64,000 nucleotides of DNA, from assembly GCA_949743895.1 (NCBI GenBank), contig CATJUX010000044.1, forward strand, positions 1-64,000, written 5' to 3'. The notes beneath the pieces were generated by a model that was not told where the DNA came from, did not search any database, and saw nothing but the letters and a program-made list of their open reading frames with translations. This stretch comes from JANFXS01 sp022791155. GTDB taxonomy: Bacteria > Bacillota > Clostridia > Lachnospirales > Anaerotignaceae. Shown piece after piece: positions 33,581 to 41,564 of this stretch (positions within the stretch are counted from its first letter, which is position 1; the number at the start of each line of letters is the position of its first letter). The position numbers were made by a program, and so were the translations under genes.

Positions 33581-35050
33581 ATGAGAAAATTTGAAAGCAA
33601 CGTTCAATATACAAAATATCTTGTGAACAGAGAGATAACTGAAAGATTCATTAAAGGAGAAAATTTGCAAAACTCTCTTGACGAAATTGCCGAAACCATT
33701 ATACCAGGCCCTGAGCCTATGACAAGATGCTGTATATACAAAGAAAGGCATATAATAAAAGAAAGGGCAAAATTTGCCGTTGAGCCGCTTGAAAATGAAA
33801 ATGTGATACATATATTGAGAAGTGCATGCGACGAATGCCCTGTGGACAGATATGTTGTCACTGAAGCATGCCGCGGTTGTCTTGCCCACAAATGCCAAGA
33901 AGTGTGCCCAAAAAATGCAATCATGATTGCAGGACAAAGGGCATATATAAATCAGAAACTTTGCATAGAATGTGGAAAATGCAAAGAGGCATGTCCATTC
34001 ACGGCAATAAGCGATGTTCAAAGGCCATGCCTGAGAAGCTGCAGTGCTGGCGCCATAGTGATTGATGTTGACAAAAAGGCATATATAGACGAGGACAAGT
34101 GCGTTTCATGCGGCGCCTGTGTATATCAATGTCCTTTTGGCGCCATAGTTGACAAATCCTTTGTTGTTGACACGCTTGAGCTGATCAAAAATTCTGAAGG
34201 CAACACAAAATATAAGGTTTATGCCATTGTGGCGCCGGCCATTGGAAGCCAATATACAAATGTGAAAATTGAACAGGTTATAAACGGAATTGAAAGACTT
34301 GGCTTTTACCATGCCATTGAAGTTGCGCTTGGGGCCGACATTGTTGCATGTCATGAGGCCAAAGAATTTTCAGAAACCATTGGAGAAAGAGCGTGGATGA
34401 CAACGTCGTGTTGTCCGGCCTTTGTGAAGTATATACAAAGAAATTATCCTGAAATGATGAGCCATGTTTCTTCAACAGTTTCACCAATGATAGCCATTGC
34501 ACAGGTGATAAGAAGCCTTGATGAAAACTGCAAAATTGTGTTCATTGGGCCATGCACTGCAAAAAAGATGGAGATAAACGAAGATGACATAAAAGGCATT
34601 GTTGATGTTGTTATAACATTTGAAGAACTTCAAGCAATGCTTGACGCTTATGGAATTGATTTGTCACAGTGTTCCGAAACATCTCTTGACAATGCTTCAT
34701 ACTATGGCCGGCTTTTTGCAAGGAGCGGCGGTGTTACGGAAGCGGTCAAACAAGCAATGGATGTTCTTGGCCTTGAAGCAGATTTTCAGCCTGTGAAATG
34801 TGACGGACTTGATGAAGTGGCAAAAACAATGAAAGTTGCATCTTTTGGAAAGCTCAAAGGCAACTTCATTGAGGGAATGGCCTGCAAGTGTGGCTGCATA
34901 GGAGGCGCGGCGTCGCTCAGCCATGGTGCGAAAGATGTGACAGAAGTTGACAAATATGGAAAGTTGAGCAAGGAAGAAAACAGTGTTCAGGCAACGAGGA
35001 TTTTTGACGTTGAAAACATTGAGCTTGAGAGAAAGTATAATATTGAATGA
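33581..35050 (+). CDS. hfsD: [FeFe]-hydrogenase, monomeric ferredoxin type (HfsD-like)
   Basis: Makes or oxidises H2 with reduced ferredoxin. The product is 489 residues. The N-terminal half is rich in 4Fe-4S motifs (Cys97/100/105/109, Cys128/131/134/138, Cys174/177/180/184 and additional Cys). The H-cluster motifs are TSCCPAF (relay Cys277, ligand Cys278), GPCTAKK (Cys325) and EGMACKCGC (Cys435, Cys439), all intact. The last motif continues GGAAS rather than the usual GGGQP, and an extra Cys437 is present, which points to a non-classical (group-B-like) subfamily. ATG 33581 follows GAGGGG. It is the last gene of the cluster and is followed by a terminator. Confidence 0.88.
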   Translation: MRKFESNVQYTKYLVNREITERFIKGENLQNSLDEIAETIIPGPEPMTRCCIYKERHIIKERAKFAVEPLENENVIHILRSACDECPVDRYVVTEACRGCLAHKCQEVCPKNAIMIAGQRAYINQKLCIECGKCKEACPFTAISDVQRPCLRSCSAGAIVIDVDKKAYIDEDKCVSCGACVYQCPFGAIVDKSFVVDTLELIKNSEGNTKYKVYAIVAPAIGSQYTNVKIEQVINGIERLGFYHAIEVALGADIVACHEAKEFSETIGERAWMTTSCCPAFVKYIQRNYPEMMSHVSSTVSPMIAIAQVIRSLDENCKIVFIGPCTAKKMEINEDDIKGIVDVVITFEELQAMLDAYGIDLSQCSETSLDNASYYGRLFARSGGVTEAVKQAMDVLGLEADFQPVKCDGLDEVAKTMKVASFGKLKGNFIEGMACKCGCIGGAASLSHGAKDVTEVDKYGKLSKEENSVQATRIFDVENIELERKYNIE

Positions 35051-35058
35051 TAAAAACA

Positions 35059-35080
35059 GCCGGATATTTCCGGCGTTTTT
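35059..35080 (+). terminator. Terminator of the hydrogenase cluster
   Basis: GCCGGA (35059-35064) and TCCGGC (35069-35074) form a 6-bp stem with a 4-base loop, then a T run. It lies nine bases after the hydrogenase stop. Confidence 0.8.
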
Positions 35081-35136
35081 ATGCTTAAAAATTTGTGTTG
35101 TGAAATAGGGCTGTGCAGTTTAAGAGTGTTGAATGC

Positions 35137-35183
35137 GTCAAAGGAAAATGCTTTTTTTGTGTTTGACGGCGTCTTCCTTTGAC
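35137..35183. other. 10-bp inverted repeat between convergent genes
   Basis: GTCAAAGGAA (35137-35146) is perfectly complementary to TTCCTTTGAC (35174-35183), with a 27-base loop containing a run of seven T and a small GACG/CGTC hairpin. It may terminate the minus-strand spoVAB transcript or be a structured small RNA. Neither side has a clear T tract. Confidence 0.45.
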
Positions 35184-35298
35184 AATTCAATTTGTCGAAT
35201 TTGATGACATTTGGGGCGTTTGAATTTGAAACTATAATGAAATTTTGGGCTTTCCAACAAAAAGTGTATGTTCAAAAATCCGCACAACTTCTCAAGAC

Positions 35299-35718
35299 TC
35301 ATTGAAATGCGGGGTTGAAGAAGTTCATGAGTGAGCCTGTCAACTTTCCAAGCGCCAAAGCCAAAAGAAAAAGCGAAAGTCCTTTTGTGAGCCTGACACG
35401 CCTCATAAACACAGGCACAACGTCAATGACTTCAGCCAGTGACACAGCAAGTGATCCAACAAAAACACCAATTGCCAAAGCAATGATGGCGGCCGCAATG
35501 TCTCCAACAGGTATGAAATAGCTGACAAACATGTTTGTGCAGCCAAATATTCCTCCAAGCGTTATGGCATCTTCATAAACTGTTATATATTTTTCTGTTC
35601 CTGTTTTTTGTGCAAGTCTGGGCACAACTCCTATGACTGCTATGAACGCGAATATTCCGCCGGCCACCAAAACCCCTGATGAAAAACCTATTATGGAAAG
35701 AATAATGTTTTTTATCAT
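35299..35718 (-). CDS. spoVAB: Stage V sporulation protein AB
   Basis: A membrane protein of the SpoVA system that moves Ca-dipicolinate into the forespore and out at germination. The product is 139 residues (141 in Bacillus subtilis) with four predicted membrane helices, starting IILSIIGFSSGVLVAGGIFAF. GGGAGA lies just before ATG 35718 inside the end of spoVAA, with a one-base gap between the genes. The other spoVA genes (AC, AD, AE) do not follow. The downstream neighbour is the convergent hydrogenase cluster. Confidence 0.9.
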   Translation of the reverse strand: MIKNIILSIIGFSSGVLVAGGIFAFIAVIGVVPRLAQKTGTEKYITVYEDAITLGGIFGCTNMFVSYFIPVGDIAAAIIALAIGVFVGSLAVSLAEVIDVVPVFMRRVRLTKGLSLFLLALALGKLTGSLMNFFNPAFQ

Positions 35719-35719
35719 T

Positions 35720-36343
35720 TCAGTTCTCCCTTTTTTTGTTTATTGTTTCGATCTGGTTTTCAATAACTTCCTTTTCATATGTTGTCATTTGAACCTGTAT
35801 TGGCGTTGGATCATGAGTCATTTTTATAACACTGAAGTGATTGAAAAAAACTATTATGCCAACAGCCAAACCGATTGAATATGGTATCTCCAATATATAT
35901 GGAATGTCTGTTTCATAGCCATAAAACAGCTCAAAATAACTTCTCATAACATCTGGGATTTCGCCATCGGCATGAAAACTCATGATTGCTGTGGCTCCTC
36001 CAAAAAAAAGCACAACAAATATGGCAAAAACTTTGATCCAGACAAAAAATTTGTTTTCTTTCCGCGGCTTTTTGGAATATTCAACCATGACATCGGTTTC
36101 GCCAATGTTAATGACAGTGGCATTTGGCTCAACATGAACAATGGCTTTCACAATGTCCATTGCTGAAATGAGATAGTTTTTTCTTTCTTCGTTGCTTTCA
36201 ATGCGCAAAACAACGGCATTTTTAACTGAGTCATTTTTTATGTCACCACAAAACACTTCAGCAATGTCCTTTAAGTATACAATTTTTTTGCCTTCCGCTT
36301 TGAACTTTTTGACTGGTTTCACATAAATGTCCATTGGTTTCAC
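35720..36343 (-). CDS. spoVAA: Stage V sporulation protein AA
   Basis: First protein of the SpoVA dipicolinate channel set, 207 residues (206 in B. subtilis). The N-terminal half is soluble (MDIYVKPVKKFK, then LKDIAEVFCGDI). Two or three membrane helices follow from about residue 100 (FVWIKVFAIFVVLFFGGATAIM and a second near residue 160). AAAGAGGTGAAACC precedes the ATG. A candidate forespore sigma-G promoter lies about 50 bases upstream, matching its expected late forespore expression. Confidence 0.9.
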   Translation of the reverse strand: MKPMDIYVKPVKKFKAEGKKIVYLKDIAEVFCGDIKNDSVKNAVVLRIESNEERKNYLISAMDIVKAIVHVEPNATVINIGETDVMVEYSKKPRKENKFFVWIKVFAIFVVLFFGGATAIMSFHADGEIPDVMRSYFELFYGYETDIPYILEIPYSIGLAVGIIVFFNHFSVIKMTHDPTPIQVQMTTYEKEVIENQIETINKKREN

Positions 36344-36392
36344 CTCTTTAATGAGTATTATTTCTTTTCGAATTAAAAAAATACGTACCTTT

Positions 36393-36421
36393 GAGAATGT
36401 ATAATATTCTAAAATTCATTC
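36393..36421 (-). promoter_or_regulatory. Candidate sigma-G/F promoter of spoVAA-AB
   Basis: On the minus strand GAATG (36417-36421) and CATTCTC (36393-36399) are 17 bases apart. This fits the forespore consensus GHATR-N17/18-CATNHTA except for the last base. Confidence 0.55.
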
Positions 36422-36641
36422 AGCACAAACTTCAAAACTCATTCATATGTTGACCAGTTTTAATATTTTTAATTATTATGTCTGATTCGCGGCAAATATA
36501 AATATTTGGGAAATTCTAAAAATGGATTGACAAAATTTGGAATGATTGAATGACACAGTCAAATTTTTGCTGGCATATAGTCGTTTTTTAATAAACTTTG
36601 GCACAATCAAATTATAAATGTGTTGCAGCTTCAGCAAAGGC

Positions 36642-36670
36642 TTGATGTGTGGCATCAAACGCTGTATAAT
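36642..36670 (+). promoter_or_regulatory. Promoter of rdgB-yfcE
   Basis: TTGATG (36642-36647) and TATAAT (36665-36670) are 17 bases apart, about 85 bases before the first ATG. Confidence 0.7.
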
Positions 36671-36754
36671 ATAAGTTAGAATATGGAATTTAATGGTTTC
36701 GCGCAATATAAATGGAAATTGACAAAACATATGAAACATTTTTAGGAGGTCAGC

Positions 36755-37369
36755 ATGAAAATTGTTTTTGCCACGAAAAATGCTGGAAAAGTTAAGGAAG
36801 TTAAACAAATTTTGTCAGATATAAACACAGAAGTTCTTTCAATGTCTGAAGCCGGAATTGACATTGACATTGTTGAAGACGGGGAAAGCTTTGAACAAAA
36901 TGCAATTATAAAAGCAAAAGCTGTCATGGAAGTTTGCGGCTGTTTGAGTTTGAGTGACGATTCGGGGCTGGAAATTGACTGTTTGAACAAAAAACCGGGA
37001 GTGCATTCAGCAAGGTTCATGGGAGAAGAAACACCATACAGCATTAAAAATGAAAAAATACTTGAAATGCTTCGTGAAATTGATGAAGATAAGAGAACAG
37101 CAAGGTTTGTGAGTGTCATTGCAGCAGCGTTTCCAGATGGAAGGGTTGTGACAGCGCGTGGAACGATTGAAGGAAGAATTGCATATGAGCAAAAAGGGAG
37201 CAACGGTTTTGGATATGATCCAATATTTTATTATCCTGAGTTTGGAAAAACACTTGCAGAAATTGACACCGAACTGAAAAATTCCATAAGCCACAGGGGC
37301 AAGGCGTTGAGTGAAATGAGGGAAATTCTGAAGGGAATGAATGTTTTTGAAAGTGATGATAATAAGTGA
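36755..37369 (+). CDS. rdgB: Non-canonical purine NTP pyrophosphatase (RdgB/HAM1)
   Basis: Hydrolyses ITP, dITP and XTP to keep deaminated purines out of nucleic acids. The product is 204 residues. N-terminal FATKNAGKVKEV binds the triphosphate. SLSDDSGLEIDCL holds the catalytic Asp, and NGFGYDPIF and SHRGKAL are the family's nucleobase and phosphate motifs. ATG 36755 follows TTAGGAGG. It overlaps the phosphodiesterase by 29 bases, an arrangement seen in many Firmicutes. Confidence 0.95.
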   Translation: MKIVFATKNAGKVKEVKQILSDINTEVLSMSEAGIDIDIVEDGESFEQNAIIKAKAVMEVCGCLSLSDDSGLEIDCLNKKPGVHSARFMGEETPYSIKNEKILEMLREIDEDKRTARFVSVIAAAFPDGRVVTARGTIEGRIAYEQKGSNGFGYDPIFYYPEFGKTLAEIDTELKNSISHRGKALSEMREILKGMNVFESDDNK

Positions 37370-37853
37370 CACACACGGAAGAACAGAAAGGGCTGAAAAT
37401 GTCATTGAAAATTTCAAAGAGATAAAACATATAATCCATTTGGGCGATGTTGTGAAGGATGTCAAAAGTTTGATGAAGCTTTTTCCAGACAGAATTTTCA
37501 ATTATGTTGCAGGGAACAATGATTTTTCTGGCGAGGCGCCTTTTGAAAAACTGATTAGCATTGGAGGAAAAAAGTTTTTTATTACACATGGACATCGCCA
37601 GCGCGTGAACTATAGCCTTTTGAATTTGTCACTCATGGCAGTTGAAAAGGAAGCGGATGCCGCTCTTTTTGGTCACACACATTGTCCTTTTTATGACGAA
37701 AGCATGGGAATTGCGATTTTTAATCCCGGAAGCATATCGTTGCCAAGGAACACAAATTTTCCAACGTTTGGAATTGTTGAAATAACTTGTAATGGGCGTG
37801 TCCTTTTTGACACATATGAATTTGTTTCGAAAGATAATTTCAAAAAATTATAA
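37341..37853 (+). CDS. YfcE/MJ0936-family metallophosphoesterase
   Basis: A small two-metal phosphodiesterase, 170 residues. All metal motifs are present: SDTHG, HLGDVV, GNND, THGH and FGHTH. ATG 37341 lies inside rdgB after AAGGGA. A start at 37356 would also keep every motif but has no ribosome site. The physiological substrate of this family is not settled. It is followed by the tRNA promoter region rather than by a clear terminator. Confidence 0.9.
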   Translation: MFLKVMIISDTHGRTERAENVIENFKEIKHIIHLGDVVKDVKSLMKLFPDRIFNYVAGNNDFSGEAPFEKLISIGGKKFFITHGHRQRVNYSLLNLSLMAVEKEADAALFGHTHCPFYDESMGIAIFNPGSISLPRNTNFPTFGIVEITCNGRVLFDTYEFVSKDNFKKL

Positions 37854-37871
37854 AAAAACTATAAAAAACTA

Positions 37872-37900
37872 TTGACAATTTTTATTATATGTTGTAGAAT
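37872..37900 (+). promoter_or_regulatory. Promoter of tRNA-Gly/tRNA-Arg
   Basis: TTGACA (37872-37877) and TAGAAT (37895-37900) are 17 bases apart, 15 bases before the tRNA-Gly 5' end. Confidence 0.85.
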
Positions 37901-37915
37901 ACTCATTGTTGGTAT

Positions 37916-37986
37916 GCGGGTGTAGTTCAATGGTAGAACGTCAGCCTTCCAAGCTGAACACGTGAGTTCGATTCTCATCACCCGCT
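37916..37986 (+). tRNA. tRNA-Gly (TCC)
   Basis: The acceptor stem GCGGGTG pairs with CACCCGC, and the discriminator is T as usual for Gly. The anticodon loop is CTTCCAA, anticodon TCC, reading GGA. CCA is not encoded. Confidence 0.95.
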
Positions 37987-38012
37987 TTTTTAAGTCTCAA
38001 AAAAGACTATAC

Positions 38013-38086
<74 letters not shown>

Positions 38087-38089
38087 CTT

Positions 38090-38117
38090 AACCTTCTGCT
38101 TGTGCGGGAGGTTTTTT
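38090..38117 (+). terminator. Terminator of the tRNA-Gly/Arg transcript
   Basis: AACCTTC (38090-38096) can pair with GAGGTT (38108-38113), followed by six T. Confidence 0.7.
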
Positions 38118-38203
38118 GTTTCATCATCAAAACAACAATATGCTGTGACAGAAGTATGTTTGAACTTGAGTTGCCCAACAGCGCTGTTATGGCCAAAGTT
38201 ATA

Positions 38204-38231
38204 TTGACATTTGAAGTTTCTATTGTATAAT
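38204..38231 (+). promoter_or_regulatory. Promoter of tRNA-Leu
   Basis: Consensus TTGACA (38204-38209) and TATAAT (38226-38231) with a 16-base spacer, about 57 bases before the tRNA. Confidence 0.8.
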
Positions 38232-38288
38232 ATTATATTGGCGGCGCAAAACAATGTGACATATTTTTGTTTTGCTGATGGTTTTTGA

Positions 38289-38368
38289 GCGGATATGGCG
38301 GAACTGGCAGACGCGCTGGACTTAGAATCCAGTCCGAGAGGGTGCAGGGTCGATTCCTGTTATCCGCA
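38289..38368 (+). tRNA. tRNA-Leu (TAG)
   Basis: A class II tRNA of 80 bases with a long variable arm. The acceptor stem GCGGATA/TATCCGC is perfect. The anticodon loop CTTAGAA has anticodon TAG, reading CTA. CCA is not encoded. Confidence 0.93.
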
Positions 38369-38375
38369 TTGAAAG

Positions 38376-38406
38376 CAGGTTTTCATTCTCGAAAATCTGT
38401 TTTTTT
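38376..38406 (+). terminator. Terminator of tRNA-Leu
   Basis: A 9-bp stem (38376-38384 with 38391-38399, one G-U pair) and seven T. Confidence 0.85.
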
Positions 38407-38550
38407 GTGCAAAAAATTCTTTGGTTTGCGGTTATGCTCTGGCCATTTCTATAACGACACAAACAGCAATTCAATTTTGGGAATGATGAATTTATGAAAT
38501 CATGTTTATGTCATAGTCATGAATAATTATACTTTATTTTGATTAAAATA

Positions 38551-38579
38551 TTGACTTTTATAATATTATAACGTATAAT
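38551..38579 (+). promoter_or_regulatory. Promoter of the amino-acid ABC operon
   Basis: TTGACT (38551-38556) and TATAAT (38574-38579) are 17 bases apart. Confidence 0.8.
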
Positions 38580-38583
38580 ACCG

Positions 38584-38614
38584 TGATAATGAAATAAAGA
38601 GTTGATCATTATCA
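38584..38614. promoter_or_regulatory. Inverted repeat at the ABC-operon start, possible operator
   Basis: TGATAATGA (38584-38592) and TCATTATCA (38606-38614) form a perfect 9-bp inverted repeat with a 13-base centre. It covers the expected transcription start, a good position for a repressor, or could fold in the leader. Confidence 0.5.
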
Positions 38615-38636
38615 AACAAAAAGGAGAGGTTTTAAT

Positions 38637-39449
38637 ATGAAAATAAATTCAAGAATTGTGGCTGGAATTGTGGCCGGAGTTATGGCATTTGCAATGGCGG
38701 GCTGTTCCTCAAAGGAAACAAATGATTCATCTGGCGCTGACAACAGCAACAGTGTTTCAAGCGACAGCACTTCGGGCTCAGAGAAAAAAGAAAAACTTAT
38801 AATGGCAACAAATGCCGCATTCCCTCCATATGAATTCTATGACAACAACCAGATTGTTGGCATTGACGCTGAAATAGCTGCAGCTTTGGCTGAAAAAATG
38901 GGAATGGAGCTCTCAATTGAGGATATGGAATTTGGCTCAATAATAACAGCTGTTCAAAGTGGAAAAGCCAACATGGGCATGGCCGGAATGACAGTCACAG
39001 AAGACAGGCTTGTCAGCGTTGATTTCACGGACAGCTATGCCGAGGGCTATCAGGTTATCATTGTTAAGGAAGGCTCGCCAATACAACAGGCCGATGATTT
39101 GGCTGACAAAACTGTTGGAGTTCAGGAAAACACAACAGGTGACATATACATAACAGACGATTATCCTGATGCCACAGTTTTGCGCTATAGCAAAGGAACA
39201 GAGGCTGTTCTTGCGCTTTCACAGGACAAAATAGACGCGGTTGTCATTGACAGAGAACCGGCAAAAGCTTTTGTTGAGGCCAACGAAGGGCTTGTGATTC
39301 TTCCCACAGAATATGTGATTGAACAATATGCAATTGCTGTTGCAAAAGGCAATGACGAATTCCGCGAAGAACTTAATGCAGCGCTTAAAGAGCTGATTGA
39401 CGATGGAACAGTTCAGGGAATAATTGATAAATATATAACAGCTGAATAA
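38637..39449 (+). CDS. Amino-acid ABC transporter substrate-binding lipoprotein
   Basis: A family 3 solute-binding protein, 270 residues, anchored by lipid at about Cys23 (MAFAMAGC). After a Ser-rich linker the mature domain begins at about residue 54 (LIMATNAAFPPYEFYDNNQIVGID), the classic ligand-site opening of polar or cystine/glutamine binders. DRLVSVDFTDSYAEGYQ and a conserved Arg-Asp region follow. AAAGGAGAGG precedes ATG 38637. The ligand is a small amino acid, identity not fixed by sequence. A hairpin separates it from the permease, which should give more binding protein than transporter. Confidence 0.92.
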   Translation: MKINSRIVAGIVAGVMAFAMAGCSSKETNDSSGADNSNSVSSDSTSGSEKKEKLIMATNAAFPPYEFYDNNQIVGIDAEIAAALAEKMGMELSIEDMEFGSIITAVQSGKANMGMAGMTVTEDRLVSVDFTDSYAEGYQVIIVKEGSPIQQADDLADKTVGVQENTTGDIYITDDYPDATVLRYSKGTEAVLALSQDKIDAVVIDREPAKAFVEANEGLVILPTEYVIEQYAIAVAKGNDEFREELNAALKELIDDGTVQGIIDKYITAE

Positions 39450-39474
39450 TATACATATTGAAACAAGCAACATC

Positions 39475-39516
39475 AGCCTGCCAGAGCCTTTTTTTGGAAA
39501 AAATCTGGCGGGCTTT
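39475..39516 (+). terminator. Hairpin between binding-protein and permease genes
   Basis: An 11-bp stem (39475-39485 with 39504-39514) has a weak T run afterwards. It probably acts as a partial terminator and 3' stabiliser of the binding-protein mRNA. Confidence 0.65.
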
Positions 39517-39603
39517 AGAACTTTATAACAGCTGTTTTTGACGCTGTTCGAAAAATGCAATATATGGTTTGATGTTTTGTGAGATTTGGAAAGGGGTTTG
39601 GTC

Positions 39604-40296
39604 TTGAGTGATTTCAAGCTTAGATTTATAAACAATTTTATAAAGGATGACAGATGGCGCTATATTACTGACGGCCTTTGGGTCACTTTGGAAATAACAT
39701 TTTTTGCAGTGATAATTGGAATTGTGATTGGGTTCATTGTGGCTGTCATACGTTCAACGTATGACAGAACAGGGAAGTTTAAGCTGCTCAACTCAATTTG
39801 CCGTTTATACTTGACTGTCATAAGAGGAACTCCTGTAGTTGTGCAGCTTATGATAATGGTTTTTGTTATATTTTCAAAAGCTCCCATGAATTTTACAATT
39901 TATGTTGCCATGCTTGCTTTCGGAATCAATTCCGGCGCTTATGTGGCCGAAATAGTGCGCGGCGGCATTATGAGCATTGACTATGGCCAGCTTGAAGCGG
40001 GAAGAAGCCTTGGCTTTAGCTATGCACAAACAATGTGGTATGTCATTGCGCCACAGGCATTCAAAAACGTTTTGCCGGCTTTGGCAAACGAATTCATTGT
40101 TCTTTTGAAAGAAACTTCAGTTGCAGGATACATCGCTCTCCAAGATCTCACAAAAGGCGGATATATCATATTGGGCCGAACATATGACGCTTTTATGCCG
40201 CTCATTGCTGTGGCGCTTATATACCTGGCGCTTGTTGTTGTGCTTTCGGCAGGAGTTGCAAGGCTTGAGAGGAGGCTGAGAAACAGTGACCACTGA
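39604..40296 (+). CDS. Amino-acid ABC transporter permease
   Basis: A HisM/GlnP-type membrane subunit, 230 residues, about five helices. TTG 39604 follows AAAGGGG by seven bases and is preferred over the earlier TTG at 39586, which precedes that site. The ATPase-coupling loop is present as EAGRSLGFSYAQTMWYVIAPQA, and RGTPVVVQL is typical of the family. It overlaps the ATPase gene by 11 bases. With one permease gene, the transporter is probably a homodimer. Confidence 0.93.
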   Translation: MSDFKLRFINNFIKDDRWRYITDGLWVTLEITFFAVIIGIVIGFIVAVIRSTYDRTGKFKLLNSICRLYLTVIRGTPVVVQLMIMVFVIFSKAPMNFTIYVAMLAFGINSGAYVAEIVRGGIMSIDYGQLEAGRSLGFSYAQTMWYVIAPQAFKNVLPALANEFIVLLKETSVAGYIALQDLTKGGYIILGRTYDAFMPLIAVALIYLALVVVLSAGVARLERRLRNSDH

Positions 40297-41035
40297 CAAC
40301 GATGTTCTCATAAAAGTTAATAATATATCAAAACATTTTTCTGATGGAAAAGTTAAGGCATTAGACGGAATCACAACAGAAATACACAAGGGCGAAGTTG
40401 TTGTTATAATTGGGCCATCAGGCTCTGGAAAGTCAACTTTTCTGCGCTGTTTGAATCTTTTGGAAGTTCCAACAGGCGGCAGCATTTTGTTTGATGGCGT
40501 TGATTTGACGGCAAAAGAAGTCAACATTGACAAACATCGTCAAAAAATGGGAATGGTTTTTCAGCATTTCAACCTGTTTCCTCACATGACAATACTTAAA
40601 AACATGACAATTGCCCCAATCAAACTTCAAGGCAAAAGCGCAGCAGAGGCCGAAAAACTGGCAATCTCCCTCTTGGAAAGAGTTGGACTTGCCGGCCGGG
40701 CGGGGGCCTATCCCTCGCAGTTGAGCGGCGGACAAAAGCAGAGGGTTGCAATTGTGCGTGCTCTTTGCATGCAGCCTGAAGTCATGCTGTTTGACGAGCC
40801 CACAAGCGCGCTTGATCCTGAAATGGTTGGTGAAGTTTTGGAAGTCATGAAATCACTTGCCGTTGAGGGAATGACAATGGCAGTTGTGACACATGAAATG
40901 GGATTTGCCAGAGAAGTGGCTTCAAGAGTTATATTTGTTGATGGCGGAAAAATTGTTGAAGAAGGAACACCTCAGGAGATATTTACAAACCCTAAAAGTG
41001 ATCGTCTTAAAGGGTTTTTGGCGAAAGTTTTATAA
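40286..41035 (+). CDS. Amino-acid ABC transporter ATP-binding protein
   Basis: A GlnQ-type ATPase, 249 residues, GTG start at 40286 after GAGGAGG. Walker A is GPSGSGKST, the Q-loop FQHFNLFPHMT, the signature LSGGQKQR, Walker B VMLFDEP and the switch His in VTHEMGFA. It powers import of the amino acid bound by the upstream lipoprotein. A good terminator follows. Confidence 0.95.
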   Translation: MTTDNDVLIKVNNISKHFSDGKVKALDGITTEIHKGEVVVIIGPSGSGKSTFLRCLNLLEVPTGGSILFDGVDLTAKEVNIDKHRQKMGMVFQHFNLFPHMTILKNMTIAPIKLQGKSAAEAEKLAISLLERVGLAGRAGAYPSQLSGGQKQRVAIVRALCMQPEVMLFDEPTSALDPEMVGEVLEVMKSLAVEGMTMAVVTHEMGFAREVASRVIFVDGGKIVEEGTPQEIFTNPKSDRLKGFLAKVL

Positions 41036-41048
41036 AACGAAAATTTAG

Positions 41049-41084
41049 AAAATCACCCCTGAAAAATTGGGGTGGTTTTATTTT
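41049..41084 (+). terminator. Terminator of the amino-acid ABC operon
   Basis: An 11-bp stem (41049-41059 with 41069-41079, one G-U pair) ending in a T-rich run. Confidence 0.88.
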
Positions 41085-41495
41085 GCTGTAACTTGGTTTT
41101 CAAGCTGTGGCGTGTCAGCATAGCTGGAAGAAATGATATGCCTCATTTGTCTGTTTCAAATCAATTCAATTGTATCATATGCACCTTTCCGTTTGTCGCA
41201 TGCATTTGCCTTAAAAACAGTTGTTTATAAATATGTCATTTTACACAACAATGACAACTTTTTCTGTTTTTTTGATGATGGTGACATATATTCAATTCGA
41301 TGAAATCTGCATTTTTGTTGGCAAAATATGAATATGAATTTTTCAATGCATTAGCAAATTTGAGTATAGCGGGTTTGTTAATATTGCTATTTTTTGCAAT
41401 ATGTATTTTGAAATGGTTATTTTTTAAAAATAGCTAATTTTCAGTGTTAAAATTCGTATAAAATAACGAAAAAAATCTGAAAATATACGAACTTT

Positions 41496-41511
41496 GTTTG
41501 TATATACAAAC
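41496..41511. promoter_or_regulatory. Perfect 16-bp palindrome upstream of nifJ
   Basis: GTTTGTATATACAAAC is its own reverse complement and is flanked on both sides by the direct repeat ACTTTGT (41491-41497 and 41510-41516). It ends 24 bases before the candidate -35, where an activator or repressor could bind. It does not match the Rex consensus. Confidence 0.5.
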
Positions 41512-41534
41512 TTTGTAAATTTTCAAAAAAATTT

Positions 41535-41564
41535 TTGACGGTTTTGAATGTTTTTTTGTATCAT
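41535..41564 (+). promoter_or_regulatory. Candidate nifJ promoter
   Basis: TTGACG (41535-41540) and TATCAT (41559-41564) with an 18-base spacer, leaving a leader of about 125 bases. Confidence 0.5.
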
